Shown here one piece after another: positions 39,071-47,616 of a stretch of DNA of 64,000 nt. Every line of letters begins with the position of its first letter. The first letter of the stretch is position 1. Location: NCBI RefSeq assembly GCF_001629735.1, contig NZ_CP015224.1, positions 3,100,001 to 3,164,000 on the forward strand. The letters run 5' to 3'. The stretch comes from Lysinibacillus sphaericus. GTDB lineage: Bacteria; Bacillota; Bacilli; Bacillales_A; Planococcaceae. The notes under the pieces are model-generated. The model had not been told where the DNA came from, did not search any database, and saw only the letters and a program-made list of their open reading frames with translations. The position numbers and the translations under genes were made by a program.

Positions 39071-39116
39071 TAAAAAAAGCACTGTATCAGCCTGTTTATA
39101 CAGACCAATACAGTGC
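39071..39116 (-). terminator. leader terminator in front of the ter metabolic module
   Basis: GCACTGTAT (39079-39087) pairs with ATACAGTGC (39108-39116), with an inner CTGT/ACAG stem. Seven T follow on the minus strand and end only ~33 nt before the lyase ATG. That space is too short for a promoter, so the hairpin sits in the 5' UTR and may attenuate expression. Confidence 0.75.
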
Positions 39117-39161
39117 CTTGTTACACTGCTGTTTTCTAATTCATCCTGTGTACAACAAATG

Positions 39162-39359
39162 TCAATAAGAACTCAATAAGAACGCAGCAATTAGAATAAT
39201 GAAAAATGCTTCATGTAATAGATGGAATCCAAAAATATGCGCAAACATATTCCATACAATAGTCGGAATTAGTATATAAGCACTCGTTTCAAGCTCTGAC
39301 ACTCGTTCAATTAAACATAGGAATACAAGAGCAATCGTATGCATCATGAGTATTCCTAC
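39162..39359 (-). pseudogene. decayed C-terminal fragment of TerC
   Basis: The frame reads GILMMHTIALVFLCLIERVS, then ELETSAYILI and FFIILIAAFLLSSY. This follows the last two membrane segments of TerC/YceF (motifs like MMRTVAKVFL.LI...PELE.TAF.LI). The frame closes just upstream, and the other five or so membrane helices are missing. It sits between the TerD genes and the lyase gene, where terC lies in the B. subtilis yceCDEF order. It is a deletion remnant with no visible start signal. Confidence 0.7.
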
Positions 39360-39456
39360 ATCCCGCCTACTAATAGAACCTATACTTTAAAAACTGTGCA
39401 TATGTACTTAATATCTCATTAATTACATCCACACAAAAACCTCGTCATATACCTAG

Positions 39457-40032
39457 TTATTGTAGGCCATATGCGTTGATTAATGCTGCTAAGCCACCTT
39501 GATAGCCTGAGCCTATTGCGGCAAACTTCCACTCGCCATTATGACGATACAGCTCACAAAATACTACGGCTGTTTCAATACTGAAATCCTCGCCTAAATC
39601 ATAACGCAATACCTCTGCTCCTGACTCTTCATTTGTCAAACGAACATAAGCATTTAGGACTTGTCCAAAGTTTTGATGACGTCCCTCTGCATCATAGATA
39701 GTGACCGTTACAACAATCTTGTCAATTTGAGGAGATACTTGCTTTAAGTTGACAAGGATTTTTTCATCATCCCCATCCCCTTCCCCTGTGCGGTTATCAC
39801 CCGCATGAACAACTGATTGGTCTGGACTCGCTAAATTATTGTAAAAGATAAAATCTTGTTCATTACGACACTTGCCCGATGCATCTAGTAAAAATACAGA
39901 TGCATCAAGGTCAAAATCTTGCCCACCATCAAACTGTTTGACATCCCAGCCTAAGCCAATGCCGATGTTGTTTAAACCAGGGTCTTGCTTCGTTAAATCA
40001 ATTCTTTGCCCTTTACTTAATTGGATAGCCAT
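39457..40032 (-). CDS. TerD-family protein (YceE-like)
   Basis: A 191-residue single TerD domain. It begins IQLSKGQRIDLTK and carries the calcium-binding acidic loops DFDLDASVFLLD and NRTGEGDGDDE, then [20 protein letters not shown]. TerD proteins are Ca-binding scaffolds of the tellurite/envelope stress response. Third of three tandem paralogues; the order matches B. subtilis yceC-yceD-yceE, which belong to general-stress and ECF sigma regulons there. Confidence 0.93.
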   Translation of the reverse strand: MAIQLSKGQRIDLTKQDPGLNNIGIGLGWDVKQFDGGQDFDLDASVFLLDASGKCRNEQDFIFYNNLASPDQSVVHAGDNRTGEGDGDDEKILVNLKQVSPQIDKIVVTVTIYDAEGRHQNFGQVLNAYVRLTNEESGAEVLRYDLGEDFSIETAVVFCELYRHNGEWKFAAIGSGYQGGLAALINAYGLQ

Positions 40033-40065
40033 TCAAAATCTCCCTTTCCGTCCAAAGATGAAAAT

Positions 40066-40647
40066 TTAGTTTACGTTCAAGCCGTAGTCATTACATAAAG
40101 CAGCTAAGCCACCTTGATAGCCAGCACCTACTGCGTTAAATTTCCATTCTCCGTTATGACGATATAATTCACCAACTACAATAGCTGTTTCAATACTGAA
40201 GTCCTCACCTAAATCATAGCGAATTAGTTCTTGGTTGGATGCAGCATTTACAATGCGAATGTATGCATTCGATACCATACCGAAGTTTTGATTGCGTGAC
40301 TCTGCATCATGAATAGTTACAGTGAATGCAAGTCGTTGAACATGGGCAGGAACTTGAGCTAATGCAACTTTCACCACTTCATCGTCACCTTCACCAATAC
40401 CTGTTAAATTGTCACCTGAATGTTCAACTGATCCGTTACCGCCTGTTGTATTGTTGTAGAAAATAAAGTCATTTTGATCTGCTACTTTTCCTGTATCGGC
40501 AAGTAAAAATACAGAGGAATCTAAATCAAAATCATTTCCACCATCATATTTATTTGTATCCCAACCTAAACCAACAATTACATTTGTTAATCCCGGATTT
40601 GTTTTCGTTAAATCTACCTTTTGACCTTTTTGTAGTGAAATACCCAT
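40066..40647 (-). CDS. TerD-family protein (YceD-like)
   Basis: A 193-residue TerD domain, about two-thirds identical by eye to its downstream neighbour. Acidic loops are [11 protein letters not shown] and [11 protein letters not shown]. It lies 32 nt from each neighbour with a consensus ribosome binding site (AGGAGGAAGAA), so all three TerD genes are one transcript. Confidence 0.93.
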   Translation of the reverse strand: MGISLQKGQKVDLTKTNPGLTNVIVGLGWDTNKYDGGNDFDLDSSVFLLADTGKVADQNDFIFYNNTTGGNGSVEHSGDNLTGIGEGDDEVVKVALAQVPAHVQRLAFTVTIHDAESRNQNFGMVSNAYIRIVNAASNQELIRYDLGEDFSIETAIVVGELYRHNGEWKFNAVGAGYQGGLAALCNDYGLNVN

Positions 40648-40679
40648 GCTTTTTCTTCCTCCTAAATAGTCGTTTTATT

Positions 40680-41297
40680 TTATTGATATCTTCGAACAAC
40701 GTCGCCAAGTTTGAGATCGTTCGTTCCTGAACCAACTGCTGCGAATTTCCATTCAGTTTGATGGCGGTAAATTTCACCACAGATTAACGTCGTTAAATTC
40801 GAATAATCATCACTTAAATTATAGCGAATTAGTTCGCTTCCTGTCCTGTCATCATACACACGGATATATGCATTTCGAATCATACCAAAGTGTTGGTTTC
40901 TGCCTGCCGCATCATAGATGTTTACGACAAACACTAGCTTATTAAATTGTGTCGGAACAGACGATAGCTCAATTGTGATTACTTCATCATCCCCATCGCC
41001 ATCTCCCGTTAAGTTATCACCTGAATGTCGAACAGAGCCACAGTTACTTGTTAATTTGCCAAAGTAAATGACATCGTCCCCAGCTAAAACTTTATCGTCT
41101 TGCAGCATTAATACAGAGGCGTCACAGTCAACGCTTCTACCACTGCCACTATTTCTACTAGAAAATAAACCGCCAAGGAAGCCACCACTTTTTTCTTGGC
41201 CGACAGGGTCCCATCCTAAACCTACTTTAATCTTGTTTAATCCTGCGTTCCCTTTTGTTAAATCAACACGTTGTCCTTTTTGTAAATTAATTGCCAA
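40680..41297 (-). CDS. TerD-family protein (YceC-like) with a glycine-rich insert
   Basis: A 205-residue TerD domain, first of the three. After GLGWD it carries an extra loop of about 20 residues rich in Gly and Ser (SGGFLGGLFSSRNSGSGR) before the acidic motif, which is VDCDASVLML rather than FDLDAS. Start TTG 41297 gives the family's M-AI-L-KGQ beginning and lies 9 nt from AGGAGG; GTG 41306 touches that site. Confidence 0.9.
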   Translation of the reverse strand: MAINLQKGQRVDLTKGNAGLNKIKVGLGWDPVGQEKSGGFLGGLFSSRNSGSGRSVDCDASVLMLQDDKVLAGDDVIYFGKLTSNCGSVRHSGDNLTGDGDGDDEVITIELSSVPTQFNKLVFVVNIYDAAGRNQHFGMIRNAYIRVYDDRTGSELIRYNLSDDYSNLTTLICGEIYRHQTEWKFAAVGSGTNDLKLGDVVRRYQ

Positions 41298-41518
41298 TTT
41301 GATCACCCTCCTAAAATATGTATTCTAATTAAAAGATTATATGTAAAGTCATCATCTACCCAGTAAGATGGCCTTTATTAACCATACTTTCAGTCTAAAA
41401 TAACGTGACAAAAAATTCAATAAATGGCTCCGAAAGGTTCTCTTTTTTTATTTATTGTTATAGGAATATTTCTATAAAGGACGCTTCACCTGTAAAAGAG
41501 TTCCTTTTCGAAAGAGCC
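41298..41518. other. spacer upstream of the TerD genes
   Basis: No gene is seen. A TATAAT (complement of 41336-41341) may belong to the ter promoter, but no good -35 accompanies it. GGCTCCGAAAGG... (41426 on) and ...CCTTTTCGAAAGAGCC (to 41518) form a long imperfect inverted repeat of unknown role. Confidence 0.4.
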
Positions 41519-41545
41519 GAAAAAAACCTTCTAACTTGTAGAAGG
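41519..41545 (-). terminator. terminator of the peptide importer operon
   Basis: CCTTCTA/TAGAAGG stem with a short loop, followed on the minus strand by TTTTTTT. It lies 17 nt after the last permease gene. Confidence 0.88.
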
Positions 41546-41561
41546 CTCATGAATCTAATTA

Positions 41562-42458
41562 CTAATTTTTCATTTTCGGATCTAGTGCATCACGTAAACC
41601 ATCACCCATTAAGTTAAAGCCAAGAACCGTTAACATAATCGCTAACCCTGGAAAAATCATTGTCCATGGTGCGTTTAATAAAAACTTCCTAGCATCCGCA
41701 AGCATTTTTCCCCATTCAGGTGCTGGTGCTTGCGCGCCTAGACCAAGGAAACCTAATGCCGCCGCTTCAATAATGGCAGTTGCAATAGCTAGCGTCCCCT
41801 GTACAATAATCGGAGTGATAGAATTTGGCAAAATGTGAGAAAACAGAATTCGTGAATCACGCATGCCAATAGCCTTTGCCGCTACAATATATTCTTCTTC
41901 TTTAACACTTAATACTTTAGAGCGGATTAAGCGCCCAAAGTTCGGTATGTTAATAATAGCAATGGCAATTAATGCATTTTGTAAAGATGGACCTAGCACT
42001 GATACGACCGCAATCGCCAGCAGCATACTAGGGAAAGCTAGCATAATATCAAAAATACGTGAAATAATCGTATCAATCCATTTCCCATAATAGCCTGCGA
42101 TAATGCCAAGTAAACTACCAATTATAACGGATAAAATAACGGAAAAAAAGCCTACCCATAGTGAAATCCTTGCACCATGTATGATTCTCGAAAAGATATC
42201 CCGTCCAAAATCATCCGTTCCAAACCAATGATCAGCGGATGGTGCCAGTAAACGCTTCGTTAAATCTTGTTCATTGATGCCCTGTGGTGCAATGAAAGGA
42301 CCAATGACAGCCAGTAAAACGAAGAATATAACGATTCCTGCTCCTACGAGTGAAACTTTGCTCTTTTTAAAGCTACGCCAGCCTTCGAGCCATGGACCTA
42401 CTGCCCTTTCTCGCACTGGTGCTGCTTCTTTTTTTATATCGATTGCTCCAGTCATCAT
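41562..42458 (-). CDS. dipeptide/oligopeptide ABC transporter permease (OppC/DppC type)
   Basis: A 298-residue inner-membrane subunit with an N-terminal helix (residues ~33-55) and five more helices in the binding-protein-dependent transport domain. The EAA loop that contacts the ATPase reads AAKAIGMRDSRILFSHILPNS. The periplasmic-side LLAPSADHWFGTDDFGRDIFSR is the standard OppC signature. Last gene of the operon; AAGGGAG precedes its ATG 12 nt after the other permease gene. Confidence 0.93.
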   Translation of the reverse strand: MMTGAIDIKKEAAPVRERAVGPWLEGWRSFKKSKVSLVGAGIVIFFVLLAVIGPFIAPQGINEQDLTKRLLAPSADHWFGTDDFGRDIFSRIIHGARISLWVGFFSVILSVIIGSLLGIIAGYYGKWIDTIISRIFDIMLAFPSMLLAIAVVSVLGPSLQNALIAIAIINIPNFGRLIRSKVLSVKEEEYIVAAKAIGMRDSRILFSHILPNSITPIIVQGTLAIATAIIEAAALGFLGLGAQAPAPEWGKMLADARKFLLNAPWTMIFPGLAIMLTVLGFNLMGDGLRDALDPKMKN

Positions 42459-42470
42459 TGCAACTCCCTT

Positions 42471-43475
42471 CTACTTGTATTTAATACGCGGATCGACAAC
42501 TGTATACAGTAAATCCACGATTAAGTTAATCATGATGAAAATAAATGCAACGATTAAAATTCCTGATTGAATCACAGGATAATCCCTGAAGCCAATCGCA
42601 TCATAAATATAGCGACCAATTCCTGGCCAACTAAAAATAGTCTCTGTTAAAATGGCCCCACCAAGCAGTAATCCTGTTTGTAAACCAATTACTGTTAACA
42701 CAGGAATAACGGCATTCTTTAAAGCATGCTTATAAACCACAATAAACATTTTTTGGCCTTTTGCTCTTGCAGTGCGAACATAATCTGAGCGCATAACCTC
42801 TAGCATAGAAGATCTTGTAATTCTTGCAATGATAGCCATCGGAATAGTTGCCAGTGCGACACCTGGTAATATGAGTCGCTTTAAGACTTCGACGAATTGA
42901 TCGAAGCGACCTTGAATGAGCGTATCCAATAAATAAAAATGGGTTATGGCGGTTATAGGATTTCGGACATCTTCTCGGCCAGAGGTAGGCAACCAACCAA
43001 GCTTACTACTAAATGTCCATTGCTCCATCAACCCAAGCCAGAACACCGGTACAGAAACACCGATTAATGCAACAATCATCGCTGTATAATCAAACCAAGA
43101 ATTTTGAAACCAAGCAGAAATAATACCAGCATTCACACCGATAACTATCGCAATAATCATCGCAAAAAAGGCGAGCTCAGCTGTTGCAGCTAAGTATGGA
43201 AAAATTTCATCTGATACAGGTAATTTTGTACGTAAGGAAACCCCTAAATCTCCCTGAAAAATGCCTGCCAAATAACTAAAATATTGTGTATACCAGGGTT
43301 TGTCTAATCCTAAACTTGCGTTTAATGCCTCGACTGCCTCTTTTGTCGCCTGTTGTCCCAAAATAACTTGAGCGGGATTACCAGGTATTGCTCGTATTAA
43401 CATAAAGACAATAAAAGTCATTCCAAGCAAAACTGGGATTAGTTGAAATAAACGTCTCCCCATATAGTGAAGCAT
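42471..43475 (-). CDS. dipeptide/oligopeptide ABC transporter permease (OppB/DppB type)
   Basis: A 334-residue permease starting MLHYMGRRLFQLIPVLLGMT, the usual DppB/OppB beginning, with six membrane helices. Conserved are AIPGNPAQVILG after helix 1 and the EAA loop RTARAKGQKMFIVVYKHALKN. ATG 43475 is set by GAGGTG 6 nt upstream; longer frames begin within that site. It is separated from the substrate-binding gene by 225 nt that contain a hairpin. Confidence 0.92.
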   Translation of the reverse strand: MLHYMGRRLFQLIPVLLGMTFIVFMLIRAIPGNPAQVILGQQATKEAVEALNASLGLDKPWYTQYFSYLAGIFQGDLGVSLRTKLPVSDEIFPYLAATAELAFFAMIIAIVIGVNAGIISAWFQNSWFDYTAMIVALIGVSVPVFWLGLMEQWTFSSKLGWLPTSGREDVRNPITAITHFYLLDTLIQGRFDQFVEVLKRLILPGVALATIPMAIIARITRSSMLEVMRSDYVRTARAKGQKMFIVVYKHALKNAVIPVLTVIGLQTGLLLGGAILTETIFSWPGIGRYIYDAIGFRDYPVIQSGILIVAFIFIMINLIVDLLYTVVDPRIKYK

Positions 43476-43613
43476 GTTCATCACCTCTCTATGATTTTCA
43501 TAATCTACTTTGAAGTCTTTATATACTGTTGAAAGGTTGAGCCTTCACCAAACGGTTTTGAATGTTTAGATGAGTGATCTTTCATACAGGAGAAAATGAT
43601 ATGGTTTTCTTAT

Positions 43614-43670
43614 ACTAGAAAAGAATCTGCTAGAATTCCACGGCTTACCCGCAGAAAAGCAAGCAGATTC
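43614..43670 (-). terminator. intra-operon hairpin between binding protein and permeases
   Basis: GAATCTGCT (43623-43631) pairs with AGCAGATTC (43662-43670); TTTTCT follows on the minus strand. A leaky terminator would let the binding protein be made in excess over the permeases, as is common in such operons. Confidence 0.65.
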
Positions 43671-43700
43671 ACTAATTCTTTTATTCAACTCATAAAATGA

Positions 43701-45317
43701 CTATTGAATATCTACCGCACCTAAACGGTCAGAGCCAGTAGGATGCGCAATATAATTTGTAACTTTCTTGTTAGCAGCTAAAATTGGAGTAGAGTGAGCA
43801 AGCGGAACCCATGGTGCATCCTCAGAAATAATGACTTGAGCTTGCTTATAAAGCTCATTACGCTTGTCCTCATCGACTTCAGTTTGAGCGGCTGTTAACA
43901 ACTTGTGTAATTCTTGATTATCATAGAATGTATAGTTGTTCGAGCCTATATTATCTCCATCTAATAAAGTATATAAGAAGTTATCCGCATCCCCATTATC
44001 ACCTGTCCAGCCAAGTAAGAATGCATCCGCCTCACCATTTTGTGCTTTCTCTAGATAAGTAGCCCATTCAAATGACACAATTTTAGATTTAATGCCTACA
44101 TCCTCTAGGTTCTTTTGAATCGCTTCTGCCACTTTTTGACCGTCAGGCATGTATGGACGTGGTACTGGCATTGCCCAAAGCTCAATTTCCTTGCCATCGT
44201 AACCTGCTTCAGCAAGTAATGCTTTCGCCTTTTCCGGATCATACGTATAGCCTGCAACTTCATCATTATAGCCAGAAATTACTGGTGGCATTGGGTTTTT
44301 CGCTGGCTCTGCTAGCCCTTCATAAAATGCATCCACTAATGCTTGCTTATCAATTGCATAGTTAACTGCCTGACGCACTTTTACATTATCAAATGGAGGG
44401 CGTGTCACTGTTAACCCTAGATAGCCAACGTTCATAGATGGACGCTCAATTAATTGTAAATTAGCATCCCCCTCAATTGTTCCTTTATCGGATGGACTAA
44501 TGCCATCAGCTACATCAATATTGCCTGCTAATAAATCATTTAAGCGTGCAGAGTTCTCTGGAATAGAACGATAAATTACTTTATCTAATTTAGGATAGCC
44601 ATCAATATAGTAATCAGGATTTTTCTCAATTGTGATTGAATCATTACGTACCCAGCTGACAAATTTGAAAGGGCCAGTACCTACAGGATTTGCTGACAAT
44701 CCCTCTTCATCTGCTTCAAATGCAGTGGGTGAAGCAATCGCAAATGGAGACATTGCTAAGTTTTTCAGGAACGGTGCTTGTGGTTGGCTTAGCTTAAAGA
44801 CAACTGTATAGTCACCCTCTGCATTTACTGACTCAATTACTTGTTTGTCACCAACGAGAAATTGCGAACTAAAATAAGGGTGTTTATCAGCACCTGATTT
44901 CCAACGTTCAATATTCTTAACAACTGCCTCAGCATTGAAATCTGTGCCATCATGGAATTTCACACCTTCTTGTAGCTGGAAAGTATACGTTAAACCATCC
45001 TCTGATGCCTCCCATGATTTTGCTAAACCTGGCTGAATCGTTACATCTTGTTCACCAAAATTCACCAATGTTTCATAAATATTAGCTGTAACCGTAAAGG
45101 ATTCACCGTCTGTTACAACAGCAGGGTCTAGTGCTACAGAATCTCCTCCACGACCATACACTAAAATTTTCGGTTCTCCACTGCTAGCTGTATCGCCACC
45201 AGTTGAAGTATCTTTACTACCCGTATCCTTTGTATCAGAGCCGCCACAAGCTGCTAAGATCGTCGAGAGAATAAGGAGCAGCATTACTCCTAAAGTCCAA
45301 AGCTTCTTTTTCTTCAT
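43701..45317 (-). CDS. peptide-binding lipoprotein of the ABC importer (family 5)
   Basis: A 538-residue extracellular lipoprotein. The signal peptide ends in the lipobox LAAC (Cys ~23), followed by a flexible Asp/Ser/Thr-rich linker and the SBP family 5 fold: ANIYETLV near residue 80, GLTYTFQLQEGVKFHDGTDF and GTGPFKFVSW. The closest type seems to be dipeptide-binding (DppA/DppE), but specificity cannot be read from sequence. It lies between the ATPase and permease genes. Confidence 0.93.
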   Translation of the reverse strand: MKKKKLWTLGVMLLLILSTILAACGGSDTKDTGSKDTSTGGDTASSGEPKILVYGRGGDSVALDPAVVTDGESFTVTANIYETLVNFGEQDVTIQPGLAKSWEASEDGLTYTFQLQEGVKFHDGTDFNAEAVVKNIERWKSGADKHPYFSSQFLVGDKQVIESVNAEGDYTVVFKLSQPQAPFLKNLAMSPFAIASPTAFEADEEGLSANPVGTGPFKFVSWVRNDSITIEKNPDYYIDGYPKLDKVIYRSIPENSARLNDLLAGNIDVADGISPSDKGTIEGDANLQLIERPSMNVGYLGLTVTRPPFDNVKVRQAVNYAIDKQALVDAFYEGLAEPAKNPMPPVISGYNDEVAGYTYDPEKAKALLAEAGYDGKEIELWAMPVPRPYMPDGQKVAEAIQKNLEDVGIKSKIVSFEWATYLEKAQNGEADAFLLGWTGDNGDADNFLYTLLDGDNIGSNNYTFYDNQELHKLLTAAQTEVDEDKRNELYKQAQVIISEDAPWVPLAHSTPILAANKKVTNYIAHPTGSDRLGAVDIQ

Positions 45318-45348
45318 TCAATTTCCCCCTATGTGGTTTTTATATCAT

Positions 45349-46329
45349 TTAATGTTGAAGTGCCTCATATAGATGACACGCAACATAATGACCTGTTTTC
45401 ACTTCTTGCATGCTAGGTACTACCTGTGAGCATTGTTCCATTTTAAAAGGACATCTCGTATGGAATGTACAGCCACTTGGCGGATTGGATGCACTCGGAA
45501 TATCCCCAGTAATAATGATTTGTTCACGTTCAAACGTTGGATCTGGCACTGGGACCGAAGATAAGAGTGCCTGTGTATATGGATGAAGCGGTTCAGCATA
45601 TAAGCCTTCACTCGCAGTCAACTCTACTAATTTGCCTAAATACATGACGCCAACACGATTGCTAATATGGCGCACAACCCCTAAATCATGAGAAATAAAT
45701 ATATAGGTTAGCTTTAAATCCTTTTGCAGCTTTTGCAATAGATTTAACACTTGTGCCTGTATAGACACATCCAATGCCGATACTGGTTCATCCGCAATGA
45801 TCAAACGAGGATTGGTCATTAAAGCACGTGCGATACCGATTCGTTGCCTTTGACCACCACTAAACTGATGTGGGTAACGTTTGACATGATATTCATTCAA
45901 TCCAACAATCTCAAGCAGCTCCAATACCTTTTGCTTCCGCTCCTTGGCACTACCTATTCCGTGAACGATAAGAGGCTCTTCTAAAATTTTGCCAATGTTA
46001 TGTCTTGGATTTAGAGAGGCATACGGGTCCTGAAAAATCATTTGAATATCTCTACGTGCCTTCCTCATTTCATTATTGGATAATTCAGAAATCATTTTAC
46101 CTGCGAATTCAATGTTTCCTTCAGTAGGCTCTAGTAATCGCATGAGTAAACGACCTGTTGTTGATTTACCACAGCCCGACTCACCAACAATCCCCAATGT
46201 TTCACCTTCAAAAACCTCAAATGAAACATCATCCACTGCTTTTACATCCCCGGTTTGTGTATTTAGAACCCCTTTGCGTATGGGGAAATATTTCTTTAAG
46301 CCATCAACCTTTAATAACACTTTCGACAC
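45349..46329 (-). CDS. peptide ABC transporter ATPase (OppF/DppF type)
   Basis: A 326-residue ATPase. Walker A is GESGCGKST, the signature SGGQRQR, Walker [14 protein letters not shown] and the H-loop ISHDLG. The C-terminal extension has the oligopeptide-transporter zinc/Fe-S-like Cys pattern [15 protein letters not shown]. It starts at GTG 46329 behind AGGAGGTGG and overlaps the partner ATPase gene by 26 nt. Confidence 0.93.
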   Translation of the reverse strand: MSKVLLKVDGLKKYFPIRKGVLNTQTGDVKAVDDVSFEVFEGETLGIVGESGCGKSTTGRLLMRLLEPTEGNIEFAGKMISELSNNEMRKARRDIQMIFQDPYASLNPRHNIGKILEEPLIVHGIGSAKERKQKVLELLEIVGLNEYHVKRYPHQFSGGQRQRIGIARALMTNPRLIIADEPVSALDVSIQAQVLNLLQKLQKDLKLTYIFISHDLGVVRHISNRVGVMYLGKLVELTASEGLYAEPLHPYTQALLSSVPVPDPTFEREQIIITGDIPSASNPPSGCTFHTRCPFKMEQCSQVVPSMQEVKTGHYVACHLYEALQH

Positions 46330-47317
46330 GTTGCTCCACCTCCTGCTTCTCTAGTAAAAAACATCTCGATTTATGCTGCTCTGCTGCCTCAAATAAAGGT
46401 GGTGTTTCCTGTAAACAACGTTCCATTGCGTATTCACAGCGTGCCGCAAAACGACACCCTACTTGAATACTCCCTGGTTTTGGTACACTTCCAGGGATTG
46501 AATATAAATTCTCCTTTTTAAATCGCATATCAGGCACTGATTGAATAAGACCTTGTGTATAAGGATGCTTCGGATTAGCGAATATTTCTTGAATCGGTGC
46601 CTCCTCTACAACTTGTCCAGCATACATGACAATCACACGCTCACAGGTTTCTGCTACAACGCCTAAATCATGTGTAATTAATAGTACTGCTGTATTCAAT
46701 CGTTTATTTAAATCTTTCATAAGTTGTAAAATTTGAGCTTGAATCGTAACGTCTAAAGCAGTTGTCGGTTCGTCCGCAATTAAAACCTGTGGATCACAGA
46801 CAAGTGCCATTGCAATCATGACCCGTTGACGCATCCCTCCCGATAGCTGATGCGGGTAATCCTTTAGTAATTCTTCAGCACGTGGTAAACCTACAAGTTT
46901 CACAATTTCAACTGCTCTGGCAAACGCTTTCTTTCTCGACCATTTTGGATTATGTATTAAAATGGCCTCCTTTAATTGATCACCAATTGTAAACAAGGGA
47001 TTTAGTGAAGTCATAGGCTCCTGAAAAATCATAGCTATGTCTTTTCCACGAATTTTCTGCATTTGTTTTTCTGTATAATTCACTAGATTTTTACCATCTA
47101 GCAATATTTCACCACCGGTTATTTTGCCAGGGGGTGATGGAATTAATCCCATGATGGACAGTGACGTAACACTTTTACCACTTCCCGATTCACCGACAAT
47201 CCCTAATATTTCTCCTTCTTGGACAGAAAAATCGATATCATCTACAGCAGGAATTTGTCCATTATCTGTGAAAAAGGTTGTTTTTAAACCTTTTATTTCT
47301 AGTAGCTTTTTCCTCAT
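46304..47317 (-). CDS. peptide ABC transporter ATPase (OppD/DppD type)
   Basis: A 337-residue ATPase, first gene of the operon. Walker A is GESGSGKS, signature LSGGMRQR, Walker [14 protein letters not shown]-loop ITHDLG. The C-terminal [15 protein letters not shown] again carries the oligopeptide-transporter Cys pattern. ATG 47317 is used; an in-frame TTG at 47323 has better spacing to GGTAGGG and could be the true start. Confidence 0.93.
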   Translation of the reverse strand: MRKKLLEIKGLKTTFFTDNGQIPAVDDIDFSVQEGEILGIVGESGSGKSVTSLSIMGLIPSPPGKITGGEILLDGKNLVNYTEKQMQKIRGKDIAMIFQEPMTSLNPLFTIGDQLKEAILIHNPKWSRKKAFARAVEIVKLVGLPRAEELLKDYPHQLSGGMRQRVMIAMALVCDPQVLIADEPTTALDVTIQAQILQLMKDLNKRLNTAVLLITHDLGVVAETCERVIVMYAGQVVEEAPIQEIFANPKHPYTQGLIQSVPDMRFKKENLYSIPGSVPKPGSIQVGCRFAARCEYAMERCLQETPPLFEAAEQHKSRCFLLEKQEVEQRVESVIKG

Positions 47318-47398
47318 GCGCAACGTCCCACCCTACCTATATTTTACTTAATTGTATAAATTATATTAACAGAATACTATAACTTTTGTTAAATTCCC

Positions 47399-47413
47399 TA
47401 TTTTCAGATAATT
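47399..47413. promoter_or_regulatory. CodY-like box upstream of the peptide importer
   Basis: TATTTTCAGATAATT differs from the CodY consensus AATTTTCWGAAAATT at two positions. It lies about 80 nt before the operon start. Nutrient repression by CodY is known for Bacillus dpp and app operons; here it is inferred. Confidence 0.55.
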
Positions 47414-47616
47414 CTAACTAAAAAACATCACTCTTTCAATCATTAATATTCTGCAAATTACATAGAATTTCTACAATAATCGTCTTTAATAATAATTAAA
47501 TCTTATAAAGAGATAATTTTTTACATTTATCAAAAAAAAATAGCCTTCCATTTAAAAATAAATGAAAGACTTTTTTTAAAAATTTCACATTTGTTGATTT
47601 TCGTATAATTTCATTA
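47414..47616. terminator. AT-rich spacer with the ygaD terminator
   Basis: No gene is seen in this spacer between the peptide importer and ygaD. CTTCCATTTA pairs with TAAATGAAAG around a short A-rich loop (about 47546-47570), with T-runs on the minus strand, which ends ygaD transcription. Confidence 0.6.
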
